Shown piece after piece: positions 18,409 to 27,942 of a stretch of 64,000 bases of DNA (its first letter is position 1; every line of letters begins with the position of its first letter). Position numbers and translations under genes: made by a program. A model generated the notes under the pieces. That model was not told where the DNA came from, searched no databases, and worked only from the letters and a program-made list of their open reading frames with translations. The stretch spans positions 1 through 64,000 of the forward strand of contig JADKIC010000003.1 in the NCBI GenBank assembly GCA_016721435.1. The letters are read 5' to 3'. The stretch is from Bacteroidota bacterium (GTDB lineage Bacteria > Bacteroidota > Bacteroidia > AKYH767-A > OLB10).

Positions 18409-20348
18409 ATGGCAAGGAAAAATTTAAGTCAGAAAACCGCATTAAAAACTACGGTTCGTTTAACAATGGTCGCTGCTGCTGCTGCTGCCGCAGGATTGGT
18501 AATGTTGTTAATTGTAATTTTTAATCTTTCGAATGATGAGGAAGGGAGAGCCCAATCTTCCATGACTTTCAAACAAGCCATTACTACACAGGATACAACC
18601 CGTATTTTAAGAGGAAGCATCAACCAGCAAATCATCGGTGTAATGATCGAAACCACTGGAAAAGGAACACCATTGAAAGTGAATTCAATTACCTTCTCTG
18701 CAAAGGGCACATCAATACCCGTGGAGAATAATGTAGAGAATGCACGTCTTTGGTATACCGGTAATGATCCTGAGTTCTCCTTGCAGCAAACGGTGGGAAC
18801 TACAGTCTTAAAAGTAACAGATCAATCTTTTCTGTTTTCAGGAAATATGGTACTTCTTCCCGGTAGAAATTACTTCTGGTTAACGATGGATGTCAAGCCG
18901 GAAGCTGCTACAGGCCCCGGAATGATAGATGCAGCTTGCCATGAAATCCGAATTGGTGCAATAGCCTACCAGCCTACTATATCAGATCCTATGGGCAAGC
19001 GATTCACTCAAGCGAATATTCCTTTTTACTCCATGGGCAGCATGTCTTTGGCAAAAGTAGGTTCATGGAATTCAAAGCGGGATGGCTCGGGTGTAGCTCC
19101 ACGTCAGATGAGTGAGTCGAGAAATAGTTATTTCATTCAGGCCGGACATCGTATGATCAGCAGTACAGGTTCCAATATTCAAACATTAGTCGTCGAAAAA
19201 GGAGGAGAATTGAGAATTACTTCACCGCTTCGTCTGAATGCAATGTATGTGGCTTGTGGCGGAGTTTTGCAAATGGATACTACCATCAATGATTATTATT
19301 CCTTCGTCGAGTTTTACATGGACAATGCGTCCATGTACATCCACAATAGTGAAGGCGTGATTCCTGGAAAGCAATGTTATTTTGCACCGGGCTCGGGACA
19401 GGTATTTTTTAAATATGGCCCAAATACATTTAGGAATGATATCGCTTTTGGTAATCTGTCTATCGATGCAGCAGAAGCTGCAACTTTAGATTTTGGTGGA
19501 AAGATTGAAAACATAAAGGGTGATTTTGAGATACGCAGAACGGGCGCCGGTGATGCCGGAATTGTCTTTAGCGGAAATAATACCTTGAATATAGGTGGCT
19601 CATTTCAGCTAACAGGTGGTAAATTCTCCGGTGCTCAGTATGGAACCTTGCAATGCAATGTGACGGATGATTTTATACTCAAGGGTGCTGACTTTACCGA
19701 TTCCCAACATGCAAAAATGAACGGCAATCTGAAGTTAAATGTGACCGGAGATGTCATCTTTCTCAGCGGTTCGTTTAATTCTTCTATGCACCCGGAGTCA
19801 GAAATAATTCTAAGCGGCTCGGGCACTTCCAGGTGGATCCAAAAACCAACATGTGAAGTAGTGCTCGGAAATGTTAATCTATCGGAAAAAAGAAAGCTTG
19901 TTATTAAAGGGGAACAATTTGGAACTATTGCCGCGGGAAGGACTTTTAATGTGAACCGCGGAGGGGAATTGATGTGTGAACAAGTAATTATTCAGGGGAA
20001 AGGTACTTTCATCTGGATGATAAATCATTGCTGGGTATTGGTCATCCCGATGGAATTTATTCAAAGGGCAATATGGGAAATATCCAAACGGCTAACCGGA
20101 AATTTCACTCCGGTTCAACCTACTATTATTATACCTCCAGTGAGCCGCAGCAAACGGGTGTGTTTACAACTTATCCTAAGGAAAACGCCGTCTATCGTTT
20201 GATCATTAATAAAGCACATTCTTCCCAGGTGCTTAACCTTTCACAGAGCATTTCAGTAGACGATCAATGTAAAATTAACCTGGGTGATTTGCGGTTTAAT
20301 GGTTTTGAATTGAAACTGGCTTCTTCGCAGAATGCAGGATTTAATTAA
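18409..20348 (+). CDS. Large secreted or surface protein with beta-solenoid features (frameshifted)
   Basis: About 646 residues after repair. An unusual N-terminus (MARKNLSQKTALK...) precedes one membrane segment containing seven Ala encoded partly by a GCT repeat (about residues 20-43). A BNR-like domain follows (residues 55-190: FKQAITTQDTTRILRGSINQ). Then come Gly/Asn-rich strand repeats (FGNLSIDAAEAATLDFGGKI, GNNTLNIGGSFQLTGGKFSG) typical of Bacteroidota surface proteins that carry LEGTFLL-like solenoids. The frame breaks near 20013; one added base gives LDDKSLLGIGHPDGIYSKGN and continues to 20348. A further stretch at 20362-20500 (GYLQTSNSIKCFL, NGFEYTF) looks like decayed continuation, so the real 3' end may lie further on. 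No T9SS domain is seen. Confidence 0.6.
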
Positions 20349-20614
20349 AGGTTGAACCCGGTTGTGTGATGCAGAAGGAGTGGGTTATCTGCAGACTTCC
20401 AACAGTATAAAGTGTTTTTTGAATAGATTTTGTCCTGAAAATGGCTTTGAATATACCTTTTTAGGTGATTTTTTTCATTTTGTAATTAACACCTGTAGGT
20501 TAATAAAAGCAGTTAATTTAATGTCCATGCAAGAACTAGGAATGATACTTTTAGACAGTTGCTAAATCTACAATAATGGTATTGTGATTCAAGTAACTAT
20601 ATCGAATAGCGCAT
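20349..20614. other. Region between the solenoid gene and the PLP enzyme
   Basis: About 270 bases. The first part (20362-20500, plus strand) encodes GYLQTSNSIKCFL and NGFEYTF, which resemble the usual continuation of such solenoid proteins, so it may be out-of-frame coding sequence. The rest is AT-rich with no recognisable gene, promoter or RNA. Confidence 0.35.
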
Positions 20615-21895
20615 ATGGACTTAGAAACAGGAGTAAAAAGCAAGCATGAACAGATTCTATCATTATTGGATGAAGTTTCTATTTCCGGAAAAAAACTAGG
20701 AATTATATTACAAACCATCGAAAATTCAAAAATCGATGGCCGGCATGTTACCCTGAATGGAAAACGCATTAAAAATTTCAGCTCTTGCAGCTATCTGGGC
20801 CTTGATCTCGATCAGCGCCTGATGGCCGGTGCTATTGATGCCATCACTCGCTTCGGTGTGCAATTCTCTTCTTCCCGATCTTATTTATCATCGCCATTGT
20901 ATGGGGAACTAGAAGAGAAATTATCCAGAATCTTTAAAGCTCCGGCCGCTGTTTTTAATACGACCACTTTGGGGCATCTCAGTAATTTACCGATTTTGAT
21001 TGGTGATGAAGATGCCATCGTGATGGATGTGAGTGTGCATTCCAGTGTTCAAATGGCAGTTTCGCTCTTGAAAGAAAGAAATATCCACACCGAAATCATC
21101 AGACATTCCCGTTTGGATATTTTGGAAGATAGAGTGAAGGAGTTAAGTTTGACGCATAAAAAAGTCTGGTACCTCTCCGATGGAGTCTATTCTATGTTTG
21201 GAGATCTTGCTCCAATCAATGAGATTGTCAAATTGATGGACATTTACGAACAGCTTTATCTCTATGTGGATGACGCACATGGTATGAGTTGGGCCGGTGA
21301 GAATGGTGCAGGTTATGTAATGAGTCAGGTGCCATTTCATAAGCGAATGTATCTGACAACCTCATTAGGTAAAGCTTTCGGTGCAAGTGGCGGAGTAATG
21401 GTTTTTCCCGATGATGAAGATTATAGAAGAGTACACGATTACGGTAAAACATCTATTTTCTCTATTCAGGTACCACCTCCGGTTTTAGGTGCTGCAGTGG
21501 CCTCTGCAAAAATCCATCTCTCCGCAGATATTTATACCATGCAAAAGCAGCTGCAGGATAGAATTAAATTTTTTAACCAGACGGCTAAAATGCTGGAGAT
21601 CCCGATGCTTTCTGATGATATCTCTCCTGTAAAATTCGTTTGTTTAGGTAAACCGATTATGGGCTATAATATGGTGAGCCGCTTGATGAACGCGGGTTTC
21701 TATGTGAATCTTTCCGTTTTCCCAAGTGTTTCTTACAATAATACCGGTATGCGAATTCCACTTTCCTTACATATGACGAAGGATGACATCTCCGAATTGT
21801 TGAACGAAATAGCATTGCAACTACCACAGGCCATGAAAGAGAATGGAACGTCCATAAAAGAAATAAAGCGTTATTTTAAGCTCGGGACAAAGTAG
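20615..21895 (+). CDS. PLP-dependent alpha-oxoamine synthase-like enzyme (BioF/KBL/SPT family)
   Basis: Cytoplasmic fold-type I PLP enzyme of 426 residues. Family members condense an amino acid with an acyl-CoA and decarboxylate (8-amino-7-oxononanoate synthase, 2-amino-3-ketobutyrate ligase, serine palmitoyltransferase). Visible motifs: SSCSYLGLDLDQRL, a His in DVSVHSSVQ (PLP stacking), YVDDAHGMSWAGENGAG (Asp and His of the cofactor site) and the Schiff-base Lys in TTSLGKAFGASGG. The N-terminal 50 residues are longer than in BioF. No biotin or sphingolipid genes flank it, so the substrate is open; serine palmitoyltransferase is plausible because many Bacteroidota make sphingolipids, but the sequence alone does not settle this. 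Confidence 0.8.
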   Translation: MDLETGVKSKHEQILSLLDEVSISGKKLGIILQTIENSKIDGRHVTLNGKRIKNFSSCSYLGLDLDQRLMAGAIDAITRFGVQFSSSRSYLSSPLYGELEEKLSRIFKAPAAVFNTTTLGHLSNLPILIGDEDAIVMDVSVHSSVQMAVSLLKERNIHTEIIRHSRLDILEDRVKELSLTHKKVWYLSDGVYSMFGDLAPINEIVKLMDIYEQLYLYVDDAHGMSWAGENGAGYVMSQVPFHKRMYLTTSLGKAFGASGGVMVFPDDEDYRRVHDYGKTSIFSIQVPPPVLGAAVASAKIHLSADIYTMQKQLQDRIKFFNQTAKMLEIPMLSDDISPVKFVCLGKPIMGYNMVSRLMNAGFYVNLSVFPSVSYNNTGMRIPLSLHMTKDDISELLNEIALQLPQAMKENGTSIKEIKRYFKLGTK

Positions 21896-22051
21896 AAATT
21901 GTAATTTCAAAGGGCTAATAGTGCAAAAAGAAAAATGTCAAACATGATTGGTTTGATGGATTCGGGTCTTGTTTATGAAGTGCTTCAATGCTTTTGTTTA
22001 AAAAATTGTCGAATTGTTAGAACGAAAATTTACAAAACCTTACTTAGTGGC

Positions 22052-22480
22052 CTAGGGCCATTCACAAATTTTCCAAAAATTAGCTAGTACCTGAAAGGTG
22101 GTTTCAAATTGAGCAATGTCTACCGGCTTCAGGATATACCCGGCAACATTGTGATCATAAGCCTCCTTACGGTCTGCATCATCATTGGAGGTAGTGAGAA
22201 CAAATACACTAATAGACTTAATGGATTCATCCGCACGTAGTTCTTTTAAAAACTCTAATCCATTCATCTTAGGCATGTTAATGTCTAGAAGAATGACATT
22301 CGGCATCGGGTCTGCTTTCGTCTTTCCGTTCGTCCCCCGTAGTATATCCAATGCTTCTTCGCCATTTGGAGCATGCAAAAGTTGGCTGGTAATATTCAGG
22401 CGCTTGATAACACGGTCTATTACCATTTTATCTACCTGGTCATCTTCTATGTGCAGAATCGTTACTGGTTTCTCACTCAT
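22052..22480 (-). CDS. Single-domain response regulator (CheY/Rcp1-like)
   Basis: Receiver domain only, 142 residues. Acidic pocket IEDDQ (residues 11-15), phosphoacceptor Asp66 in VILLDINMPKMNG, Thr96/97 in VLTTSND and Lys118 in YILKPVD are all present. There is no output domain, so it must act by protein contact, as Rcp1-type regulators of phytochrome-like kinases do. It is divergent from the PAS histidine kinase that begins 136 bases away, a likely cognate pair. Confidence 0.9.
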   Translation of the reverse strand: MSEKPVTILHIEDDQVDKMVIDRVIKRLNITSQLLHAPNGEEALDILRGTNGKTKADPMPNVILLDINMPKMNGLEFLKELRADESIKSISVFVLTTSNDDADRKEAYDHNVAGYILKPVDIAQFETTFQVLANFWKICEWP

Positions 22481-22615
22481 GGTTCTTGTTTTTAGAATTT
22501 ATTGTAACCACTTATGTCCATTTATCGTAAAGAATTAGGAGTTGTGATAATTGACCTGCTCAAAAGTATAATTATTTCATTCAAACCAAAAGTTTAATTA
22601 GTTTAATTACGGCAG

Positions 22616-24366
22616 ATGTTAGCGAAGTTGTTTAAAAATAATGAAAGATATCATCAAAGCATCCCTGCAGATGATCTCATCGCCCGTCAACGCTATCGAC
22701 TTTTTCGGACCACTACCGTAACTGCAGGAACCGTGATTTTTTATGCTTTTTTTCAAGCGACATTTATTGTGGAGGTGGGCAATTTCACCGGAATCCTGAT
22801 TGGCCTGTTAGATCTGGTGCTCGTAGCCAACTTTTTTTTATTGCCTGTTCACCGAAATCATAAATTGGCCTATTACGTTATTACCCTTGCCGCATTTACT
22901 ACCCTGCACATGATTTCCTACTACTCCGGTGGTATTCGTGCTTCTGCAATTATGTACATGGCAGGCACAATGTTGCTGGGATATATGTTACTGGGAAATA
23001 TTGCGGGAAGAATCGTCTTTGGATTAATTGCTGTTCATATTATCCTGTTCTGGTACCTCACAGAAAATACATCATATATTTCCAACGTGCTCATCGGAGA
23101 TTCTTCTGAGATGATCAATTTTGATTACCTGACCACTTTCTTTCTGGCAATGCTGATTCTTTCTGCACAGATGAATTACCTCGAAAGCGGTAAAAATGTA
23201 GTCATTGAACGAATCACTGAACAGCGGAATGAGTTGCGTGAAAAAAATAAGGAGTTGCATAAGTTGTCAATCGTAGCGAGTAAGGCCGACAATGCAATCG
23301 TGATTACCGATAATAAAGGAGTAGCTGAATGGGTGAATGATGGTTTTGTCCGCCTTACAGGATATAGTTTCGAAGAAGTTGTTGGACGCAAACCCCGTGA
23401 ATTATTGCACGGCAAAGGAACAGATCCTGAAACGTTAAACAGGATGTTGGATGCGATTGATAAACATCTTCCCTTCTCCGGTGAATTGTTGAAGTTCAGA
23501 AAAGATAAATCTCCGTTCTGGACACAAATTACCATGACGCCAATTGTATCCGACGATGGAAATGAAGAACGGTTCATCTTTATCGAAAGTGATATTACGC
23601 CAAGGAAACTCGCGGAGGAAAAGATGAATCAGTACATGAAGAATCTGGAGAAGACCAATTCTGAATTGGATAAGTTTGCTTATGTGGTTTCTCATGATCT
23701 GAAAGCTCCGCTCGAGCTATTGGAAATTTGACAGGTTGGATTGAAGAGGATATGGCCGATAGACTTCCTGAAGATATCAGAGGCCATTTTAATACCATAA
23801 AAGGTCGTGTGGTTAGAATGGAAGGTCTTATCAATGGCATTCTTGACTATACAAAGGCTGCTAAGAAAGGTGGAGAACTTTTGTCGTTTGCTGCAGAAGA
23901 AGTAGTGAAAGATGCCATCGAACTGATAGGTGCACCCGAAAAAGCTATTATAAATGTAAGAGAGGGGATGCCTGTGATGAAGGCTGAACGTGTGAAACTT
24001 CAACAGGTATTTTTAAACCTCATTCATAATGCAGTAAAGTATAATGATAAGGAAGATATTCAGGTAGATATCGGTTTTGAAGACCAGGGAAAAGACTGGA
24101 AGTTTTTTGTGAAAGATAATGGCCCGGGAATCGAAGCCAGATATCACGAGAAAATTTTTGTCATCTTCCAAACCCTGAATGCCAGAGATGAAGTAGAGTC
24201 GCGTGGAGTAGGCCTTGCCATAGTGAAGAAAATAATTGAAGAGGAAGGTGGAAAAATTTGGGTAGAATCTGAGAAAGGTGCCGGTGCAACTTTTATTTTT
24301 ACATGGCCAAAGGTGAAAAAGGTGAGCGTGGAAGAATCTCTCTTTTCTGAGGCGGAAGTGGTGTAA
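22616..24366 (+). CDS. Membrane-bound PAS sensor histidine kinase (one frameshift)
   Basis: About 583 residues after repair. Five or six membrane segments (about 30-195) form an integral sensor with short loops. A PAS/PAC domain lies at about 219-330 (NAIVITDNKGVAEWVND, GYSFEEVVGRKPRELLHG). The HisKA box has His360 in YVVSHDLKAPL. The frame breaks at 23713 (CTCGAG); one more C gives LRAIGNLTGWIEEDM. The HATPase domain follows with N-box NLIHNAVKYND, G1 DNGPGIEARYHEKIF and G2 SRGVGLAIVKKIIEEEGG. DNGPGIEARYHEKIF resembles phytochrome-type kinases, fitting the divergent Rcp1-like regulator. The signal sensed is unknown. Confidence 0.85.
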
Positions 24367-24407
24367 CAATCGTGATTTTTTCTCGTTTAAAGTCTAAACG
24401 ACGAACG

Positions 24408-24695
24408 ATGAAAGCGGATTCAAATGATGATTTAAAGAAGTCCATGGATGATTGCGTCCTGCAGATTAATCAAATTATGCAACAGCTGGAGCCTTCCGCC
24501 CGCCTGACATTTATGAATGAACTGATCGTTCGTATCATGCCCGAAAGAAGAAAACCGAAGGCCGCTAACGAGAAAATCGGGAAGCAACAGCGTAAGCCGC
24601 TTCAATCGTTGAGTCCTGCGCAGATGAAGCTTATCGATAAATTAGCATCTGATACAGAGAATTTATTTAATTCCGGTGGAGATCACCGCGCCTGA
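24408..24695 (+). CDS. Small hypothetical protein downstream of histidine kinase
   Basis: Unrecognised, 95 residues from ATG 24408; an upstream GTG at 24372 would add 12. It is charged, with a predicted helical segment (DDCVLQINQIMQQLEPSARL) and a basic linker (PERRKPKAANEKIGKQQRK) followed by LSPAQMKLIDKLASDTENLF. There is no signal peptide. It begins about 40 bases after the kinase stop, so it may be co-transcribed. Its last 33 bases overlap the 3' end of mqnA on the other strand. Moderately likely to be real. Confidence 0.5.
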   Translation: MKADSNDDLKKSMDDCVLQINQIMQQLEPSARLTFMNELIVRIMPERRKPKAANEKIGKQQRKPLQSLSPAQMKLIDKLASDTENLFNSGGDHRA

Positions 24696-25460
24696 ATCCG
24701 GTTGCTGAAATCGTTGTGCTTTACTTAAAAATAACTGCAACGCTTCCATTTCTTTTTTTCCTAAAGTATATCGTATTTTTTGAGTGAGATAGTTTAGGAT
24801 ATCAGTTTCCGGATAGTCCTTTTCAAGATCTGTTACCAAACGGTCGATCGAATTTGTTCCAATAGAAAATGCTTGTTCTAACTGCGAGATAATAGCAGGG
24901 TCAATGTTTTTATTGCTGGCCCAAATGGCAAAAACAAAGGGAAGTCCGGTCAGTGTTTTCCATCCTTCCGCTAAATCATAACAATAGCGGTATCTCGATT
25001 TATACTTTAAAGCCTTGTCGCCAATCATCACCGCTGAAACTGTCTTATCCACATCTTCAAAGTTATGATGACTCTCTTGCTTTATCCACTTTGGATGAAT
25101 TTTCCATAGCTCTTCAGCAAGTATTTTTACCAATAAAACGGATGTTCTGGATTCTATATCCATTAGCACATTATTGATTTCCTCCAGAGGAACCTGACTT
25201 ACCAAAACTACTGATTCCACCGGCCCATCTGCAGCTATACAATAGGAAGTGATAATATGGGATTCTTTCAACGCGGCCAACATCGCTACAGGGATCAATC
25301 CAATGTCAGTTTCATCATGTATTAATTTGCTTGCACATACAGAGGGAATGTCACTGCTGATGGCAAATGCGGAAAGGTTTTTCATTTGCTCAAGACCGTA
25401 TAAAAAAGGCCTTGCATTGAGATATGAAACAACTGAAATTCTTGTGGGACCCTGATTCAC
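24663..25460 (-). CDS. mqnA: Chorismate dehydratase (futalosine pathway)
   Basis: Removes water from chorismate to give 3-enolpyruvylbenzoate, the first step of the futalosine route to menaquinone. 265 residues; MqnA fold of the periplasmic-binding-protein type. Diagnostic pieces are ISVVSYLNARPFLYGL at the N-terminus, DIGLIPVAML, and GLPFVFAIWAS. The start is GTG at 25460, immediately after the holA stop (TAG then GTG, no gap), so translation is probably coupled. No mqnB/C/D is nearby. The 3' end overlaps a convergent small gene by 33 bases. Confidence 0.9.
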   Translation of the reverse strand: MNQGPTRISVVSYLNARPFLYGLEQMKNLSAFAISSDIPSVCASKLIHDETDIGLIPVAMLAALKESHIITSYCIAADGPVESVVLVSQVPLEEINNVLMDIESRTSVLLVKILAEELWKIHPKWIKQESHHNFEDVDKTVSAVMIGDKALKYKSRYRYCYDLAEGWKTLTGLPFVFAIWASNKNIDPAIISQLEQAFSIGTNSIDRLVTDLEKDYPETDILNYLTQKIRYTLGKKEMEALQLFLSKAQRFQQPDSGAVISTGIK

Positions 25461-26523
25461 CTAATGTAGAATTTTATAGACCATTTCTCTCACCAAATCA
25501 CCGTCGCCCGGATTGCTGCCTCCTAATCCTTTGGAGCGTAAATCATACTCCCGGAGTACACTGAAAACATGAACAATTTTATCAGGAGAATAGTTTTTTG
25601 CACAACTAAAGTAGTCGTCGAGATGAAAAGAGTGGATTTTTAAAGCCGTCGCTACATTGTTTCTTGATTTGTCGGTCAATGAATGATACAAGAGTGTCTT
25701 AGAAAAAAAGTTGTAGAGATTTGCCATCGTCAAAGGCATTGGACAACTCTTAGGATTTGCTTTAAAATAGTTGGCTATTTTATTACTCTTTAAAACATCT
25801 TTTCGGCCCAGCGCTTTCAAAAGTTCAAAAATGTTAAACTCTTTACTCACACCGATGAACTGTTCAATATGCTTGAGATCGATTGTTTCTCCGGCTTTGA
25901 TGTTGATTAATAATTTATCACATTCATTGGCGATCCTGGATAAATCATTGCCCAGATGCTCTGCCATTAAAAGCGAAGCATTGGGACTTATTTTCATTTT
26001 CTTGTCGGCCAGATAATCTTCAATCCATTTTGGAAGTTTGTCATCATATAACTTTTTCATTTCAAAAACGACACCGTTTTTTTCAATGGCCTTATAGATC
26101 TTTCCCCGCTTATCAATTGACTTATACTTTACACAGAGCACCAATAGGGTGGAGGGTTGAGGATTTGCAAGATAGTTTGCAAGTGGTCCTGCATTTTCTT
26201 TCTCTTCCTTTTTTATCGTCTTCTTTGTTTTTCGCTTTCGGAAAAAAGGCTTTTATTTCTTGTGCTTCTTTAACAATGATGACCTGATAATTCGACATCA
26301 TCGGAAAACGTTTGGCGGCACTCACCAGTTGCATCGGGTCACAATCCTTACCATAGAGTATAGTCTGGTTAAATTCCTTCTCCATTTCATCTAAAACACC
26401 GTTTTCTATAAGATGACTCAGTTGGTCTATATAGTAAGGTTCTTCCCCCTGAAGAAGATATACCGGGTAGTATATTTTATTCTTCAAATCTCTTCTGAGC
26501 TCTTCAAAAGATTTTAATCCCAT
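25461..26523 (-). CDS. holA: DNA polymerase III subunit delta (one frameshift)
   Basis: Clamp-loader subunit that opens the sliding clamp. About 353 residues after repair, normal for the family. N-terminal domain: YYPVYLLQGEEPYYIDQLS (degenerate P-loop region), LYGKDCDPMQLVSAAKRFPM. The frame breaks in the T6 run 26209-26214 (plus strand); one base fewer gives KEEKENAGPLANYLANPQPS and joins to LVLCVKYKSIDKRGKIYKAI, then LLMAEHLGNDLSRIANECDKL and the C-terminal collar domain. This gene is essential in bacteria, so the break is almost surely an artefact. Operon with mqnA downstream and amn upstream (57-base gap). Confidence 0.9.
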
Positions 26524-26580
26524 CGGTACTTTTTTGGTTTTTTAGGAGTGGTTTCTTGCAATGAATGTGGGCAATAGATC

Positions 26581-27351
26581 TTAAAATTTGAGATGTTTTA
26601 CCGTGAGGCCATTGTTTATTAATTCATTGATCGCCGATATCCCAATCTTAATATGATCTTCCACAAATTTTTTGGTGACATGCGAATCACTCTCAGCAGT
26701 TTTAATTCCTTCGGGAATCATCGGTTGATCTGAAACAAGCAATAGTGCACCTGTCGGAATCTGATTGGCAAAACCGGTGATAAAAATGGTGGCGGTCTCC
26801 ATGTCGATCGCCATACATCTCAATTTTGTTAAATACCTTTTAAATTCTGTATCATGCTCCCAAACCCTTCGGTTCGTAGTGTAAACAGTACCCGTCCAGT
26901 AATCTTTTCCAAAATTTCGAATCGTGGTAGAAACCGCTTTTTGCAAACTAAATGCAGGCAATGCGGGTACCTCCGCCGGTAGGTAATCGTTGGATGTTCC
27001 TTCTCCTCTCACAGCAGCAATGGGAAGTATTAAGTCCCCTACCTTATTCTTCTTCTTTAATCCTCCGCATTTACCAAGGAATAAACAGGCTTTGGGTTTG
27101 ATGGCACTTAATAAGTCCATCATCGTTGCGGAATTCGCACTGCCAATTCCAAAATTGATAATGGTAATATCATTCGCGGTTGCACAAGTCATTGGTTTTC
27201 CTACGCCAATGACCTTTACTTTATGCCATTTGGCGAATAGATCCACATAAAGCTGGAAATTAGTCAGTAATATATACTTGCCGAAATTTTCTAGTTTTTC
27301 ACCGGTATATCTTGGTAACCAGTTTTCAACAATTTCTTTTTTACTCTTCAT
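26581..27351 (-). CDS. amn: AMP nucleosidase (short Bacteroidota form)
   Basis: Phosphorylase-fold enzyme that cleaves AMP to adenine and ribose 5-phosphate. 256 residues, the length of the Bacteroidota single-domain form rather than the ~480-residue proteobacterial one. Motifs: INFGIGSANSATMMDLL, LFLGKCGGLKKKNKVGDLIL, GEGTSNDYLP and the nucleoside-site block CMAIDMETATIFITGFANQ with LLLVSDQPM. Intact. It starts the minus-strand group amn-holA-mqnA and is divergent from the HsdR_N gene. Confidence 0.9.
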   Translation of the reverse strand: MKSKKEIVENWLPRYTGEKLENFGKYILLTNFQLYVDLFAKWHKVKVIGVGKPMTCATANDITIINFGIGSANSATMMDLLSAIKPKACLFLGKCGGLKKKNKVGDLILPIAAVRGEGTSNDYLPAEVPALPAFSLQKAVSTTIRNFGKDYWTGTVYTTNRRVWEHDTEFKRYLTKLRCMAIDMETATIFITGFANQIPTGALLLVSDQPMIPEGIKTAESDSHVTKKFVEDHIKIGISAINELINNGLTVKHLKF

Positions 27352-27400
27352 GTTTTCTTGAGAACTTTATAAAAGTTTAAGTGAATATTGCTGTTTGCTT

Positions 27401-27408
27401 TAATTTTG
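27401..27408 (+). promoter_or_regulatory. -7 box TAATTTTG, 4 nt before ATG
   Basis: Exact TAnnTTTG; G at 27408 and ATG at 27413. Predicts a leaderless transcript for the HsdR_N gene. Confidence 0.55.
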
Positions 27409-27412
27409 GAAT

Positions 27413-27868
27413 ATGGATAAGTGGGCATTAGAACACCTGAATTTCCCGGATTTTTCTTTCAGAGTTCGTACGCAAGGGCAAAGTAAGCAAATTTTTGACT
27501 CTGTCAGGAAGAGATTTGTAGCTTTATCACCCGAAGAATGGGTGCGGCAGAACCTGGTCCGGTTCATGACGGATGTTTTTTCATATCCGCTTTCCCTGAT
27601 GGCGGTGGAGAAGAAAATTGATGTCAATGGACTCTCTCAACGGGCTGACATTGTGGTGTATAACAGAAATGGCCGCCCGTGGTTGATTGCTGAATGCAAA
27701 GCATCTTCCGTAAAAATTTCTCAGGAGACATTCCTGCAAGCAGCCCGATATAATATGTCTCTTGATGTCCCCTATTTCGTTTTAAGTAATGGACATGAAC
27801 ATTATTGTTTGAAAAAGACAAATGAAAAATTCGAGTTTTTAGATGCACTCCCTGAAATGGAATCCTGA
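27413..27868 (+). CDS. Stand-alone HsdR_N (type I restriction R N-terminal) nuclease-like protein
   Basis: 151 residues matching only the N-terminal nuclease domain of type I restriction subunit R. The PD-(D/E)xK arrangement is visible: ADIVVYNRNGRPWLIAECKAS with Asp about residue 78 and Glu-x-Lys about 93-95, followed by QAARYNMSLDVPYFVLSNGH, the QxxxY motif found in RecB-like nucleases. There is no helicase domain and no hsdM/hsdS, so this is not a restriction system. Such genes recur beside holA in Bacteroidota, which suggests a housekeeping DNA-repair or processing role; this is inference. Confidence 0.85.
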   Translation: MDKWALEHLNFPDFSFRVRTQGQSKQIFDSVRKRFVALSPEEWVRQNLVRFMTDVFSYPLSLMAVEKKIDVNGLSQRADIVVYNRNGRPWLIAECKASSVKISQETFLQAARYNMSLDVPYFVLSNGHEHYCLKKTNEKFEFLDALPEMES

Positions 27869-27928
27869 TCTGATCAATAGCTTCTCGCCCGAAGTAGGCT
27901 TTGGAGATCCGGTTGCTTTACTATTCAT

Positions 27929-27936
27929 TATCTTTG
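27929..27936 (+). promoter_or_regulatory. -7 box TATCTTTG, 6 nt before rmuC ATG
   Basis: Exact TAnnTTTG in the 74-base gap before rmuC; ATG at 27943. Predicts a leader of 0-2 bases. Confidence 0.5.
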
Positions 27937-27942
27937 TTTAAT

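Noticed and set aside
22047..22059. Terminator TGGCC-TAG-GGCCA at the end of the response regulator gene
   Set aside because: The stem is only 5 bp, covers the stop codon and has no T-tract; it could be chance.
26122..26220. Programmed frameshifting in holA
   Set aside because: Programmed shifting in the tau/gamma subunit gene dnaX is known, but holA has no such case. The site is a simple A6 run with no visible stimulatory structure, and the shorter product would lack the clamp-loader collar.
27413..27868. Type I restriction-modification system
   Set aside because: Only the HsdR N-terminal domain is present; there is no hsdM, hsdS or helicase part.
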